From the NCBI RefSeq assembly GCF_037893015.1, contig NC_133661.1, forward strand, positions 223,661,489-223,725,488: a stretch of 64,000 nt of DNA, read 5' to 3'. Position 1 is the first letter of the stretch. Each line of letters starts with the position of its first letter. The position numbers and the translations under genes are program-made. This DNA is from Macrotis lagotis. Lineage: Eukaryota; Chordata; Mammalia; Peramelemorphia; Peramelidae. This document shows positions 46,020 to 57,808 of the stretch, piece after piece. The notes below the pieces were generated by a model. The model did no database searches. It was not told the origin of the DNA and worked only from the letters and a program-made list of their open reading frames with translations.

Positions 46020-46720
46020 TAACCAAAATTATTCTTTTTACATTTCAACAGTGCTTCCTGGTTTCTTTGAAGTTCCTGACCTTTTGATATTCCCAATGAA
46101 CTTTGTTATTATTTTATCTAACTCAGTAAATTGATTTTTTTAATAATTTAATTGGGATGACTTCTTATAAGTAATTACAGAAAAATTGTTATTTTAAAAA
46201 TTATATAGACTTTACTTACCCATGAACAATAAATAGTACTTCAATTATTTAGATCTGAACTTATTTGTACAAGAACTGTTTTATGTTTATATTCCTATAG
46301 TTCTTGTGTCTGTAGTGACAGGCTGAAGTAATTGACACTGTCAGGTATTTTAAATGATCTGAAACAATTTTGAATAGTTTTGCTAACACATAGTATAGTT
46401 TCTCCATTTTCACTTATGATTAAGTATATTTTTATTTTAACTTTGTCTGAGATCATGATTACTTTCTCTGCTTTTTTTTACATTCTGAATTCTATTCCTG
46501 TCCCTTATTTCATCTTTGTGTGTATCTCTCATTTTTTATGTTTGCTGAAAGCAATATATTGTTGAATTCAAATTTTTAACCTGCTATCTATTTCCATTTT
46601 AGGGGTAAATTTGTCCCATTCACATTCTAAGCTATAATTGCTGTATATATTTTTTCCTTCCTATTTTTCCTCACTCTCCTCATTCTATTTACCCTTTCCC
46701 TCCTCATTCCTCTGCTTTAA
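46020..46720 (-). repeat. Ancient L1 ORF2 fragment, minus strand, internally deleted
   Basis: 46060-46330 matches the same L1 ORF2 segment as 49170-49430 ('ttatttagatctgaacttat', 'catgaacaataaatagtac'). 46380-46720 matches the endonuclease region (translated 'ISDKVKIKI' resembles 'ISEKVKAKI' at 51440). The roughly 2 kb that separate these in an intact L1 are missing. Strong decay. Confidence 0.65.
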
Positions 46721-47003
46721 TTCTGTTGAGGTGACTGGACCTCAGTAAAAAATCTTGTTCCCAGCAAGTCACAAGATAAGCCTGCACACCTTTCCCACAA
46801 TCTGAAAAGAATAAGTCTTTTAGTTACCATCCCAATCTACAAATCCCTGATCATCTCATCTTTGCTCTTTAAAAAGCAAATCCTTTCCTCAATTGCTCAC
46901 TCTTTTTAGGAGAAACCTTTTCCTGGGGGAGCACAATCCTCCAATAAATACCCTTTGTTTGACTTGGAGATAGTATGAGTCTGAATTTTTTTCAAAATGA
47001 CCT

Positions 47004-47148
47004 ATGAGGGTGGCTAAGTGGTTTAGAGCCCTGGCCCTGGAGTCAGGAGGACCTGAATTCAAATTTGACCTCAGACACTTGATAATTACCTAGCTGTGTG
47101 ATCTTGGGCAACTCACTTAACCTTAATGCCTTGCAAAAAAACTAAAAA
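47004..47148 (+). mobile_element. CORE-SINE
   Basis: 'gagggtggctaagtggttta' to the A-tail. Flanks 'aaaatgacctatga' and 'aaaatgacctttga' are the duplication. A few bases are missing after box A. Confidence 0.92.
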
Positions 47149-47496
47149 AAAATGACCTTTGAAACATGTTCTTGTACCTCATCACTTCTACTGGCTACTT
47201 TGCCCTCCTATTTTTTAATCTCCCTACTGTTCTAAATGTATCTCCCTCTTATCTTCTCTGCTCATTCTATTCCCATGGCCTCATTTCTTTCTGAATTTAG
47301 AAAACTTTTATAGCCTTCTAGATATGTTGTTTCTTCTTTAACCCATTTCCGTTGAGAGTAAGTTGTCAGCAATATCCACCTTCTCCTTACTAACTTTTTC
47401 TATATTAATTTTTCCTTCTATGACTCATTTATATGAAATAACTACTCCTTTTTATCTCTCTCTCTAAACAATTTTATTTTTTAAAAATCACTCCAT

Positions 47497-47654
47497 CTGG
47501 GAGGATAGGTGGTAGTGGACAGAGCACCAGCCTTGGAGTCAGGAGTACCTGAGTTCAAATCTGACCTCAGACACTTAATAATTGCCTAGCTGTGTGGCCT
47601 TGGGCAAGCCACTTAACCCTATTTGCCTTGCAAAAACCTACATAAAAAAAAAAG
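47497..47654 (+). mobile_element. CORE-SINE
   Basis: 'gggaggataggtggtagtgg' to A-tail. Flanks 'aaatcactccatc' and 'gaatcaccccatc' are a diverged duplication. Confidence 0.92.
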
Positions 47655-47729
47655 AATCACCCCATCATACTCAACTCAGTCCAAGTCTTTCTTTCAAACT
47701 AGTCAAATAATGATAAACAGGTTTACAGA

Positions 47730-50700
47730 TTAGTCATTTTTGGGAAAGAGATACATAAGAGATAATTTTTATAAAGTGTTCATCAGATTCTGAAGGGTTG
47801 GGTTTTTTTGTTTTGTTTTGTTGTTGTTTTTCTTCCTCTGAATGAGGATAGGATTGTCCATAGTTGGTCTAATATAGTTGTCCTAGCTCTTTGAACTGCT
47901 AAGAGGAGCTGCTTCCATCAAGGTTGATCATTTCACAATGTTGTTGTAAATGTGTACATTGTTTCCTTGGTTTTGCTCCCTTTGCTCAAAATCAGATCCC
48001 ATAAGTCATTCCATGTTTCTCTAGAGTCCGACAATTTATGGTTTCTTATAGAACAATAATATTCCATAGTATTCATGTACCATAATGTGTTGAGCCATTC
48101 CCCAATTGATGGTCACCCCCTTCGATTTTCTTTGCTATTACAAAAAGAGTTGCTATGAATATTTTGGATCATGTGGGACTTTTCCCAATTTTTATGACTT
48201 CTTCTGGATATAGACCCAGAATTGGATCAAAGGGTATGAACAGTTTTATAGCTCTTTTTTGCATAATTCTATACTGCTTTCCAGAAAGTTGGATCCATTC
48301 ACAACTCCACCAGCAATGCATCAATATCCCAATCCTCCTACAACCTCTCCAGTACTGATCAATTTTCCCTTTATCTCATCTTGGCCAATCTGATAGGTAT
48401 GAGGTGATATCTCATAGTTGTTTTGATTTGCATCTCTCTAATCAATAATGATTTGGAGCATTTTTCATATGATCACACACATATAGCTTTAATTTCTTCA
48501 TTTGAAAACTATTTATATCCTTTGACCATTTATCAATTGGGGAATGATTTGTAACCTTATAAATTTGATGCAATTCTCTATATATTTCAGAAATGAAACC
48601 TTTATCAGAACTTATAATTGTGACGATTGTTTCCCAGCTTTCTGCTTTTCTAATTTCGGCAGAATTGATTTTATTAGTGCAAAGACTTTTAAATTTAATA
48701 TAACCAAAATAATTTATTTTGCAGTTTATAATGTGCTCTAATTCTTGTTTGGCCATAAATTTATCCCCTTTCCATAGATCTGATAGATAATTTCTTGGTC
48801 AATTAATTTATCTATGGTGTCTCCCTTTATGTCTAAATCCTATATTCATTTTGACCTTATTTTGGTATATGGTGTGAGATGTAGGTCTATGCTTAGTTTT
48901 TGCTATACTATTTTCCAATTTTCCCAATAATTTTTGTCTAACGGTGAATTCTTTTCCCAGAAGCTAATGTTTTTGGGTTTGTCAAACTGCAGATTGTTGT
49001 GGTCATTTACTGCAGTTTCTTTTGAACCTATCCTATTCCACTGATCCATTAATCTATTTCCTAACCAGTACCAGGCAGTTTTGATGATTGTTGTTTTATA
49101 GTATAGTTTTAAATCTGGTAGTGCTAGACCACTTCCTTTACATTTTTTTCATCAGTTCCCTTGCTATTCTTGCCCTTTTGTTGTTCCAGATGAATTTTGT
49201 TACTATTTTTTTTCTAGCTCAGTAAAGTAGTTATTTGGCAGTTTGATTGGTATGGCACTGAATAACATTTAATTTGAGCTGAATTGTCATTTTTATTATA
49301 TTAGCTCGACCTAACCATGAATAATAGAAATTTTTCCAATTATTTAGATCTGACTTTATTTGGGTGAGAAGTGCTTTATAATTGTGTTCATACAGTTTCT
49401 GGGTTTGTCTTGAGAGGTAAATTCCCAAGTATTTAATGTTGTCTACAGTTATTTTAAATGGAATTTCTCTTTCTATCACTTGCTCTTGGACTTTCTTGTT
49501 CATATATGGAAATGCTGATGATTTATATGGCTTTGTTTTATATCCTGCTACTTTGCTGAATTTGTTAATTGTTTCAAGGAGTTTTTAGATGATTTTCTTG
49601 GTTTCTCTAAGTATACCATCATATCATCTGCAAAGAGTGAAAGCTCTGCGTCCTCATTGCCAGTTCTGATTCTTTCAATTTCCGTTTCTTCTCATTGCTA
49701 CAGCTAGCATTTCTGATACTATATTGAATGGTAATTGTGATAATGGGCAGCCTTGTTTCAGCTCTGATTTTATTAGAAATGCTCCAAATTTATTTCCATT
49801 ACTATAATATTTGTTGATGGTTTTAGATAGATACTATTTATTATTTTAAGGAAAACTTCATTTATTCCTGAGCTTTCTAGTGTTTTTAATAGGAATGGAT
49901 GTTGTATTTTATCAAAGGCTTTTTCAGCATCTATTGAGATAATCATATGATTTCTATTGGTTTTGCTATTGATATGTTCAATTATGTTCAGTGCTTTCCT
50001 AATATTGAACCATCCCTGCCTCCCTGTTATAAATCATGATAATAACTTGCTGAAGTCACATTGCTAAAATTTTATTTATGATTTTTGCTTCAATATTCAT
50101 TAGGGATATTGGTTTATAAGTTTTCTTTGTCTGTTGGTTCTTCCTGTTTAGTTATCAACACCATGTTGGTATCATAACAGGAGTTTGGCAGAATACCTTC
50201 TTCTATTTTAAAAAATAGTTTATGTAGAAAAGGAATTAATTGTTCCTTAAACGTTTGGTAGAGTTCACTAGTAAATCCATCTGGACTTCGAGACTTTTCT
50301 TAGGGAGTTTATTGATGGTGTCTTAAATTTCTTTTTTCTGAAATGGGACTATTTAAATAATTTATTTCCTCTTCTGTTAATCTGGGCAGTTTGTATTTTT
50401 GTAAATATTCATCCATTTCACTCAGGCTGTCCAATTTATTGGCATACAGTTTGGCAAAGTAGCTCCAAATTATCTCTTTAATTTCTTTTTCATTAGTGGC
50501 CAATTTACCCTTTTCATTTTTTGATACTGGTAATTTGGTTATCTTTTTTTTAAGTCGGATTAACCAAAGGATTGTCTGTTTTATTGGCTTTTTCATAAAG
50601 ACAACTCTTAGTTTTAATTATGAGATCAATGGTTTTTCTTACTTTTAATTTTATTAATTTCTCCCTTGATTTTTAGAATTTCTAATTTGGGATTTAATTG

Positions 50701-52200
50701 GGGATTTTTAAATTTTTAGCCTTTTTAATTGCATACCCAATTCATTGATCTCCTCTTTCTTGATTTTATTCACATAGGCATTTAAAGATATAAAGTTTCT
50801 ACTCAAAAGTGCCTTGGCTGCATCCCATAAATTTTAGTATGATGTCTCATTGGTATCATTTTCTTGGATATAACTATTATTTCTATTATTTGCTGTTTGA
50901 TCCACCCATTATTTAAGATGACCTTATTTAATTTCCAATTAGCTTTTAGTTTATCTTTCCATGCATGACTCTTTAATTACATCTAATTTTTATTGTGTTA
51001 TGGTCAAAAGTGTATATTTATTATTTCTGCTTTTCTGCATTTGATTATAAGGCTTTTGTGCCCTAGTACCATAGTCAGTTTTGGTATAGGTGCCATGTAC
51101 TGCCAAGAAAAAAGGTATATTCTTTTCTATCCCTATTAAATTTTCTCCAGAAGTCTATCATATCTAAGTTTTCAAAGATTTCATTAACCTTCTTAACATC
51201 CTTCTTGTTTATTTTGTGGTTAGATTTATCTAGGTCTGAGAGAGGGAGATTGAGCTTTCCCATTATTAAAGTTTTGCTGTCTATCTCTCCTTGTAATTCA
51301 CTCAGCTTTTCCTCTAGGAATTTGGATGCTATGCCATTAGGTGCTTACATATTTAATAATGATATAGCTTCATTACCAAAGGTGCTTTTTAAGAAGATAG
51401 TTTCCTTCCTTATACCTTTTAATGAAATTGATTTTTGCTTTTACTTTTTCTGAGATCAGGATTGTTAGCCTAGATTTTTTTTTTATTTCCACTGAAGCAT
51501 AATATATTTTGCTCCAACCTTTTATCTTTACTCTATGTGGATCTCTCGGCTTCAAATGTATTTCCTGTAAATAACATATTGCAGGATTATGGTTTTTAAT
51601 CATTATGCTATCTGCTTCTTAATCCATTATGCTAATATATTTTATGTGACAGTTCAACCCATTCATATTTACAGTTAAGATTACTGATTCTGTATTTCCC
51701 TCCATGCTATCTTTCTCCATTTATAGTTTTCTCTTTCTTTTTCTTATTTCTCCTCACCAAAACTTCACTTTTTCCTCCTTTAATTTTTCTTTTAAAATAT
51801 ATCTTTCAGCTTATTTTCACTTAACACCTTTGCCTTCCCTTTTATCATTCCCTTTTTCTTTTATCTTTCCCTATCCCCTCCTTCCCTGTAGATTAGGGTA
51901 GATTTTTAAACTTAAGTGGGAATGTATTTTATTCCCTCTCTCTCTGGGTTAAATTTATTGAATAGAATTTACTCTGCATTCACATTCTGTTTTCTTTCCC
52001 TCTAAAATTATGAATCTTTGTATCTCTTCCCTGGTGTTATTTATTGCTCTAGTACTGTTAATCATGTATCATTAATCATAGTTGATTATTTGCTTGATAA
52101 GCTCATAGTGTTACCAAAGTATCATTATAGATTGTTTACTTAATTGCCTGATAAGCAGCATTGTCTCAAATTACATTTTTTACCTTACCCCCCCCTTTTC
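47730..52200 (-). mobile_element. L1, minus strand: 3' UTR, ORF2 and long inter-ORF region
   Basis: The minus strand contains the ORF2 order. The endonuclease is at 51603-51373 ('AICYLQEIHL', 'RVKIKGWSKIYYA'). The linker is at 50596-50309. The reverse-transcriptase F-A-D-D catalytic box is at 49634-49623. The post-RT region is at 49503-49231 ('IKYLGIYLSRQTQKLYEHNY') and the C-terminus at 48756-48442. The 3' UTR begins near 48000 and its end is near 47730. Multiple stops and frameshifts break ORF2. Upstream of the endonuclease (51700-52200) the sequence resembles the 3' region of the HAL1-like elements. Confidence 0.88.
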
Positions 52201-52557
52201 AAGTATCCTCTAAATACATATAGTCCTTGTCATGAGCCAAATATCATCCAAAGCCATATAATTTCTTGAACTATTTGTGCCCTTACCCCCCCCCCCCAAA
52301 TCCCTTATTAAGTGAAACATGGGTTAAGTCTAACCTTGAAATAATTAACTCCAAGTATCTTAAAGTTCTCTCAGTACTGGAAGGTTCTGGAGGTCTCACC
52401 TGAGAACTTTTCAAATGATTGTAAGTTACAGAGATGCTGACTCAGGACCACCCAGGTTATGATGACAAAGTGTTAAGCTTTTGTCAGCCCAGTAGAATTA
52501 AAGTGGGTCAAAGGATAATGAGACACAAATTTAAATTTAACACCCCTGTTTTTTATC
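52200..52557. other. Unassigned, between L1 ORF2 and ORF1 parts
   Basis: No repeat is recognised except a C run at 52286-52298. It may be L1 inter-ORF DNA or an unrecognised insertion. Confidence 0.3.
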
Positions 52558-52625
52558 AGGGCTTTTTGTCTCAAACATAGTGATGTCATCTTGGACCTCT
52601 TCAATGAAGAGACAAGACCCAACTA
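52558..52625 (+). repeat. RTE 3' terminal fragment
   Basis: 'tctcaaacatagtgatgtca' and 'gacctcttcaatgaagagac' match the RTE end at 15430-15500. It lies between the ORF2 and ORF1 parts of the antisense L1, so it is an insertion or a relic of it. Confidence 0.65.
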
Positions 52626-52639
52626 TACCCATATCCTTT

Positions 52640-54296
52640 AAATCCATTCTCTTCAATTATATTCCACCCTTTGATCATCCTAAGAGAAGTAAAGTTTTAA
52701 AGAATTAGAAATGTTATATCTTCCTTTAGGATTGTATACAGTTTGATGGTCTTGACCAGCATTTGTTTTGTTTTATTTTTTCCTTCCCCTTTTCATTTTT
52801 ACCTTTTTTATGCAACTCTTGAGTCATATATTTGGCAATTGAATTCTCTGTTATGTTCTGGTCTTTGTGTCAGGAAATTCTGGAAGTTCTCTGTGTCATT
52901 GAACATCCATCTTTTCCCTTGACAGTATATACTGAATTTTGCAGGGTAGTACATTCTGGATTATAAACCTAGGTTCTTTGCTCTCCAATATATGGTGTTC
53001 CAGGTCTTTCAAACTTTCATTGTTGAGGCTGATAGGTCCTGCGTGTGTCTGTTTGTTCCCTTTGTATTTGAATTGTTTTCTTTTTGCTGCTAGAATTAGT
53101 CTCTCCTTTATTTGAGAGTTCTAGAATTTGGCTATAACAGCTCTAGGAGGTTTTTATCCTGGGGTCTAGCAGATTTGGATAGTTTTTCTTTATATTTTCC
53201 TGCATGATGTTTTCCAGGTTCTTTTTTGGATCTAGGCCCTGAATCTGATGATTCTTAGATTGTCTCTCCTGGATCTATTTTTCAGGTCATTTGTTTTCCC
53301 TAAAAGATACTTTATACCTTCTTCAATTTTTTAAGCCTTTTCGTTTTTCTTGATGGAATCTTGTAGTCTCATAGATTCATTGGTTTCCATTTGTTCAATT
53401 CTAATTTTAAAGAATTTTATTTTCTTCAATTATCTTTTGTGTTTCCTTTTTAAAGGTATAGAATATTCTGGTCAATTTTTCATAATTTTCCTACATGACT
53501 CTCATTCCTTTTTTTCCATTTTTCTTCTTCCTCTCTTTGGTTTTTAAATTCTAGTCTAAGCTCTTTGATGAACTTTTGTATTTGAGTCCAATTTATAGAC
53601 TGTTTGATACTTGCCCTATGAGTGATTTTTCACTAGTTTCTTCTTCAGCGTGTCATTGTTATCCTCTTTGTCTGTAAAGCTATAGTGAGAGCTCTTTCAA
53701 CTTTTTTGCTCATCTTTGTTTTAGTTCTGCTCCTGGGGTAAAGGGAGCATAGATCCAAATTTTTTCTTTTTTCTTTTTTTTTTTTTTTTTTGCTGGGGCT
53801 GGGATCTGATTGCTAGTTTGTCTTTGGTCAAGATGTTGCCTATATACTTCAGGCCTTGCCTTTGCAGAGCTTTTTACCTCCTTTATGTGCAGGTTGTAGC
53901 TTAGCAGTGGTTTGTTTCCAACCCAGTCCTGCCTTTTTCCCTGTGGTTCCCAGGATTTAGGCTTTGTTTGGGGTTGGATCTTCCCTGCTGGCTTGCTATC
54001 TAGCTGCTGGGACCTCTGCTGTTGTCAAGCTGTCTGGACCTGGATTGCTCTGCAGCTGAGAGCCTCCTGCTGACTTTCCTGCTCTCCCACCTCCTGGACT
54101 TTACTTCCCTTTTACCCCTAAGAGAAAGACCTTCACTAAAGATCCTCCATGATGTCTACCACTGAAAACTTCTTTGAATCTTCTCTTTTTGTTGATAGTA
54201 TCTGTAGCTTGAATGTCAGAATAGAGGTTTCATTTATTGTTGGTAGGGAAAAGCTCTGGGAGCATGTTAGTTTCATGCTGCCATTTTGGCTCCCTA
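52640..54296 (-). mobile_element. L1 5' half: ORF1 and 5' UTR, minus strand
   Basis: The minus strand begins 'agggagccaaaatggcagca' at 54296, a YY1-like start, through a 5' UTR of about 0.6 kb. ORF1 then runs from about 53665 to 52850 with a coiled coil, an RRM-like middle and a C-terminal domain. It is the same family as 61051-62900 by direct comparison of UTR and ORF1 words. With 47730-52200 it probably forms one near full-length element of 6.5 kb. ORF1 is broken in several places. Confidence 0.82.
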
Positions 54297-54299
54297 GTC

Positions 54300-55440
54300 T
54301 GACTATTCTTATATTATTTCTTCTCCAACTGTTCTCTAAATTGATTTTTTTTGATGATAGGTTTCCCTTTCTCCTCTATATTTTAATCTTTTTTGTTTTA
54401 TTATTTCTTAGTGTCTTAAAACATAATTAGCTTCACCTTGCCCAAATCTAGTTTTCAAGGAATTATTTTTTCCTTAAGTTTTTGATTCTCTGTTTCTAGT
54501 TGGTTGACTTTCTTTTCATAATGTTCTTGTTTTTCTTTGATTACTCTTGTTTCTTTTTCTAATTTTTCCTTGATCTCTCTTATTTGATTTTTAAAAGCCT
54601 TTTTACATTTTTCCAAGAACTCTTTTTATGCTTGGGATCATTTGACATTTCTCATTGACAAAGGAGTGACTTTTTAAGCTCCATTATCTTCCTCTGAATA
54701 TGATCTCAGATCGATCTATGTTTGGGTTATCTCTTCTTTGTTTACTCATTTTTATTTATTTTTTTTTTTGTTTTTACAGCTGTTACTATAGTCAAGTTAT
54801 AGTCCTGAAGTATGGGGAATGATGTTCCAAGACTCAGGTCCTTCTTACTGTTAATTTATAAGGTGTCTCTCAGGAATCAATCTTAGGCTCTCCTCCCCCC
54901 TCTTAAGCCACAGGTAGGGACCCCCAGACTCTTTGTCCCCAAAATGATTATGATCCCTATGCTCCCTGTTCCCTTTGCTACTTACAAACTTTCTGGGGGA
55001 ATTGAAACTAGGGACTCTTTTCACCTTTAAGAATTCATAGCCAGCAGCTACCACAGTCACCAGGTATGTGCTAGTATCTTTTGCCCTGCAGCCTCAGCCT
55101 GGGATAAATCAAATCAGCACAAATGTGTTTGTCATCCAATCTTCTATTCAACCAACAGATTTACACATTTTCTTCAAAAGGTAAGTTTCTAAGGCTAAGG
55201 CTGTCTCTCAACCCAGCTGCTCCCAGGGCTTGTTTGGAGGTGTTTGCACTTCACTCAGACCAAACCTCACTCTTGGAGGTCAAGTCTTTCCTGGTATCTT
55301 CTCCAATTGTCTTCGGAGGGCAACTGCTTTAACTTAACATTTATCTATGCTGCTCTTAGGCAGTTTTGTCTTTTTTTGTGGAGGAAATTTGGAGAGCTGA
55401 GTTTTCTTATCTACTCCATCATCTTCCCAGAATCTTTCCT
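54300..55440 (-). mobile_element. Second L1 5' part: 5' UTR and ORF1 start, minus strand
   Basis: The minus strand starts 'attctgggaagatgatggag' near 55433, the 'aagatg.tggag' type of L1 5' end. It continues through a GC-richer UTR to an ORF1 coiled coil at 54700-54430 (translated pieces 'EIKEKLEKET', 'KKVNQLETENQKLKEK' across frames). Different UTR sequence from the neighbour at 52640-54296, so a different subfamily. ORF1 downstream parts and ORF2 are not seen. Confidence 0.65.
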
Positions 55441-55664
55441 AGTTTTTAAAAAGGATGATACAATAAGTAGGGAAGATAAAAAAAAAAGAAATGTAGCCCT
55501 TAAAACCCAAGCTATCTTGTAGGATTTCAGTGATCAAAATTTATATTACTTTGGTCAGAACACCCATAGGTAAGGGTATGATTCCCTATGTGGACAGAGG
55601 GAAAGAATGGAGAGGAAGGGGGGAAGGGAGAAAAGAAGGAAGGATGAAAGGATGGACTCAGGGC

Positions 55665-55740
55665 TGCCTAACTCTCTCCTCTGGAGTCATCTGGGTTCAG
55701 TGGCAAGATACAGATCAGGAAAACTGGAGATGTGCTAAGC
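55665..55740 (-). repeat. RTE-tailed SINE fragment
   Basis: 'cctctggagtcatctgggtt', 'cagtggcaagatacagatca' and 'ggaaaactggagatg' match part of 27180-27240. Confidence 0.65.
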
Positions 55741-56329
55741 TCTGGGAAATACATGTTCCCTGTCCTCAGGGAACTCCTATTCTAAAGAGGGAGGGGGAAT
55801 TAATATTAATGCAGTGAAAATGAAGGAGTTGAAACAATGAAAAATGAAACTGTCTCCTATTCACTACCAGGAGCAGGTATTGTCTTAGGAGTTCTGAGGT
55901 ATATTGCTTCCAGTTAGCTTGGAGTCAGTCATCACATACTGTTCACAAAGGGTGCTTACCATGCCTGACTGTGTTGCTTCAATTTGGTCTAAAGATGAGG
56001 GGAAGCATTTGGCAGCAACTGCTCTCACTAGTGGTGAAGGGTGGAGTATAATAGCAATAATTGGCAAGTAGGCCATTCAAAAAACTTCCAGATGCCAAAA
56101 CTGGTGATGAGCAATCCCTGATAGTTATGGTCTTTAAAGCTGTAACAGAGTATTTAGATACTTAGAGTTCTCATGTTGCTTTGACAATGTTATTATTGTT
56201 ATTATAATTTTTATTATAATTCATACATGTCATCAAAGGGTTATCAGAAATAATCCTTTTTGTCATTTCTCATTACCTTTATATACTATAATGTATATTA
56301 GCTTAGCTATTCTTATAGTTTGAATTCAG
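55741..56329. other. Unassigned sequence
   Basis: No recognised repeat or exon. Confidence 0.35.
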
Positions 56330-56515
56330 TTGAAGTTCTTCAATTCCTGGTTGCCTTTCTTTGAACTCTTTGTACCCTTAAAATATGGAGCTTAGAACCA
56401 AACACAATATTCAATATAATGTCTGTAATGCACTACAATGTGGGACCCTTGCCTCCCTATTTCTAATAGCAAAGTGCAGTCAAAGATTGCATTAGATTTC
56501 TTGGTTGGGATAGCA
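56330..56515 (+). repeat. CR1/L3-type LINE relic
   Basis: 'aaccaaacacaatattcaat', 'acaatgtgggacccttgcc', 'tccctatttctaatag' and 'caaagattgcattagatttc' follow the CR1/L3 3' region. Highly diverged, hence very old. Confidence 0.55.
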
Positions 56516-57265
56516 TTATGAAACATTAAGTAACATTAATAAAATGAAAACAGATTAAATTTCCTAACAGAAACAAAAGGTTCTCAGAGTAGGTTAAAAT
56601 AAAAGCCAACAATGTTGTCTATATTAAACATATTTAATGGAAAGATTTATATAAACTCAAAGGAAAGATTGGATAAAATTTATAATATAACTAACTCAAG
56701 AAAATTGAAAATAGTATCAATAGATATGTGAATGAATTTCATCAAAACCAAAAAACATCAACAGAAATAAATAAGGTTATTTGAATTAAATTGTTTAAAA
56801 GCATTATTGAAAAAACAGAGTATATATATATATTTTAGGAGATCAGATTCAGTGGGGTAGTTAAATCATCAGGAGACGGTAGTGTATATCTGAGACCAGT
56901 TAGAATATGGATATCATCCAAGGCAGGAATTAAAGAGTTAAAAAATAAGGACTTATGGTCTTCAGAAGCAGTTTGCATTTAGGCAAAAAGTTAATTTATC
57001 TATACTCTGCATTTTAACTCTCAAACCTTAGTATTGTTAGATTCTATGACTTAAAAGTTAAGTTAAAAAAAGTCTTCTATATTAATATGTTGTAAGAACA
57101 ACCGAATGATTTTGCATTCTGCTGTATACACTGAAGGAGAAGTGACTCCTAATTGGTGGAGGGAAAGCTGAACACAATGTTCTGGGCTTATATAAGGAAA
57201 CTGAGCTGGTTTCAAATGTTTTTGGGAGAGATATGTGGATTGTGAACACTGCAGAAAGAAAGTCA
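56516..57265. other. Unassigned AT-rich sequence
   Basis: A short TA run is at 56821-56832. A 'ttatataagg' TATA-like box at 57188-57197 has no associated exon. Confidence 0.35.
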
Positions 57266-57349
57266 GACAAATAGACAGAGAGAGAGAGAGACAGACAGAG
57301 AGACAGAGACAGAGAGACAGAGAGACAGAGAGAGAGACAGAGAGACAGA

Positions 57350-57382
<33 letters not shown>

Positions 57383-57438
57383 GCAGACAGAGACAGACAG
57401 AGAGAGAAACAGATAGACAAAGATAGAAAGAGAGCATC

Positions 57439-57500
<62 letters not shown>

Positions 57501-57520
57501 AGACAGAGGGACAGACAGAG
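57266..57520. repeat. GA-rich interrupted microsatellite
   Basis: About 250 bp of (GA)n interrupted by ACAG units, with a pure GA run at 57443-57498. Long open frames on both strands are repeat artefacts. Confidence 0.96.
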
Positions 57521-57640
57521 GCTTTGTAATGATGGACATGCATGGTCAACCCATAATGTCCTTGGAAGTCACTTGAAATTCTACAGACTGGTCTAGAGAT
57601 TCCTGAAAATAGACCTCATCTTAGACTCTCTCTCTCTCTC

Positions 57641-57808
57641 TTTTTTTAATTTTTTTTTTTTTTTTTTAGTTTTTGCAAGGCAATGGGGCTAAGTGGCTTG
57701 CTTAAGGTCACACAGCTAGGTCATTATTAAGTGTCTGAGGCTGGATTTGAACTCAGGTACTCCTGACTCCAGGGCTGGTGCTCTATCCACTGCACCACCT
57801 AGCTTTCC
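57641..57808 (-). mobile_element. CORE-SINE, minus strand
   Basis: T-run, 'gcaaggcaatggggctaagt', box B as 'ggatttgaactc', and the end 'gcaccacctagctttcc'. Confidence 0.92.

Noticed and set aside
57063-57549. Open frames of about 155 codons, Ser/Leu-rich
   Set aside because: Artefact of the GA/CT microsatellite; other frames across it are open too.
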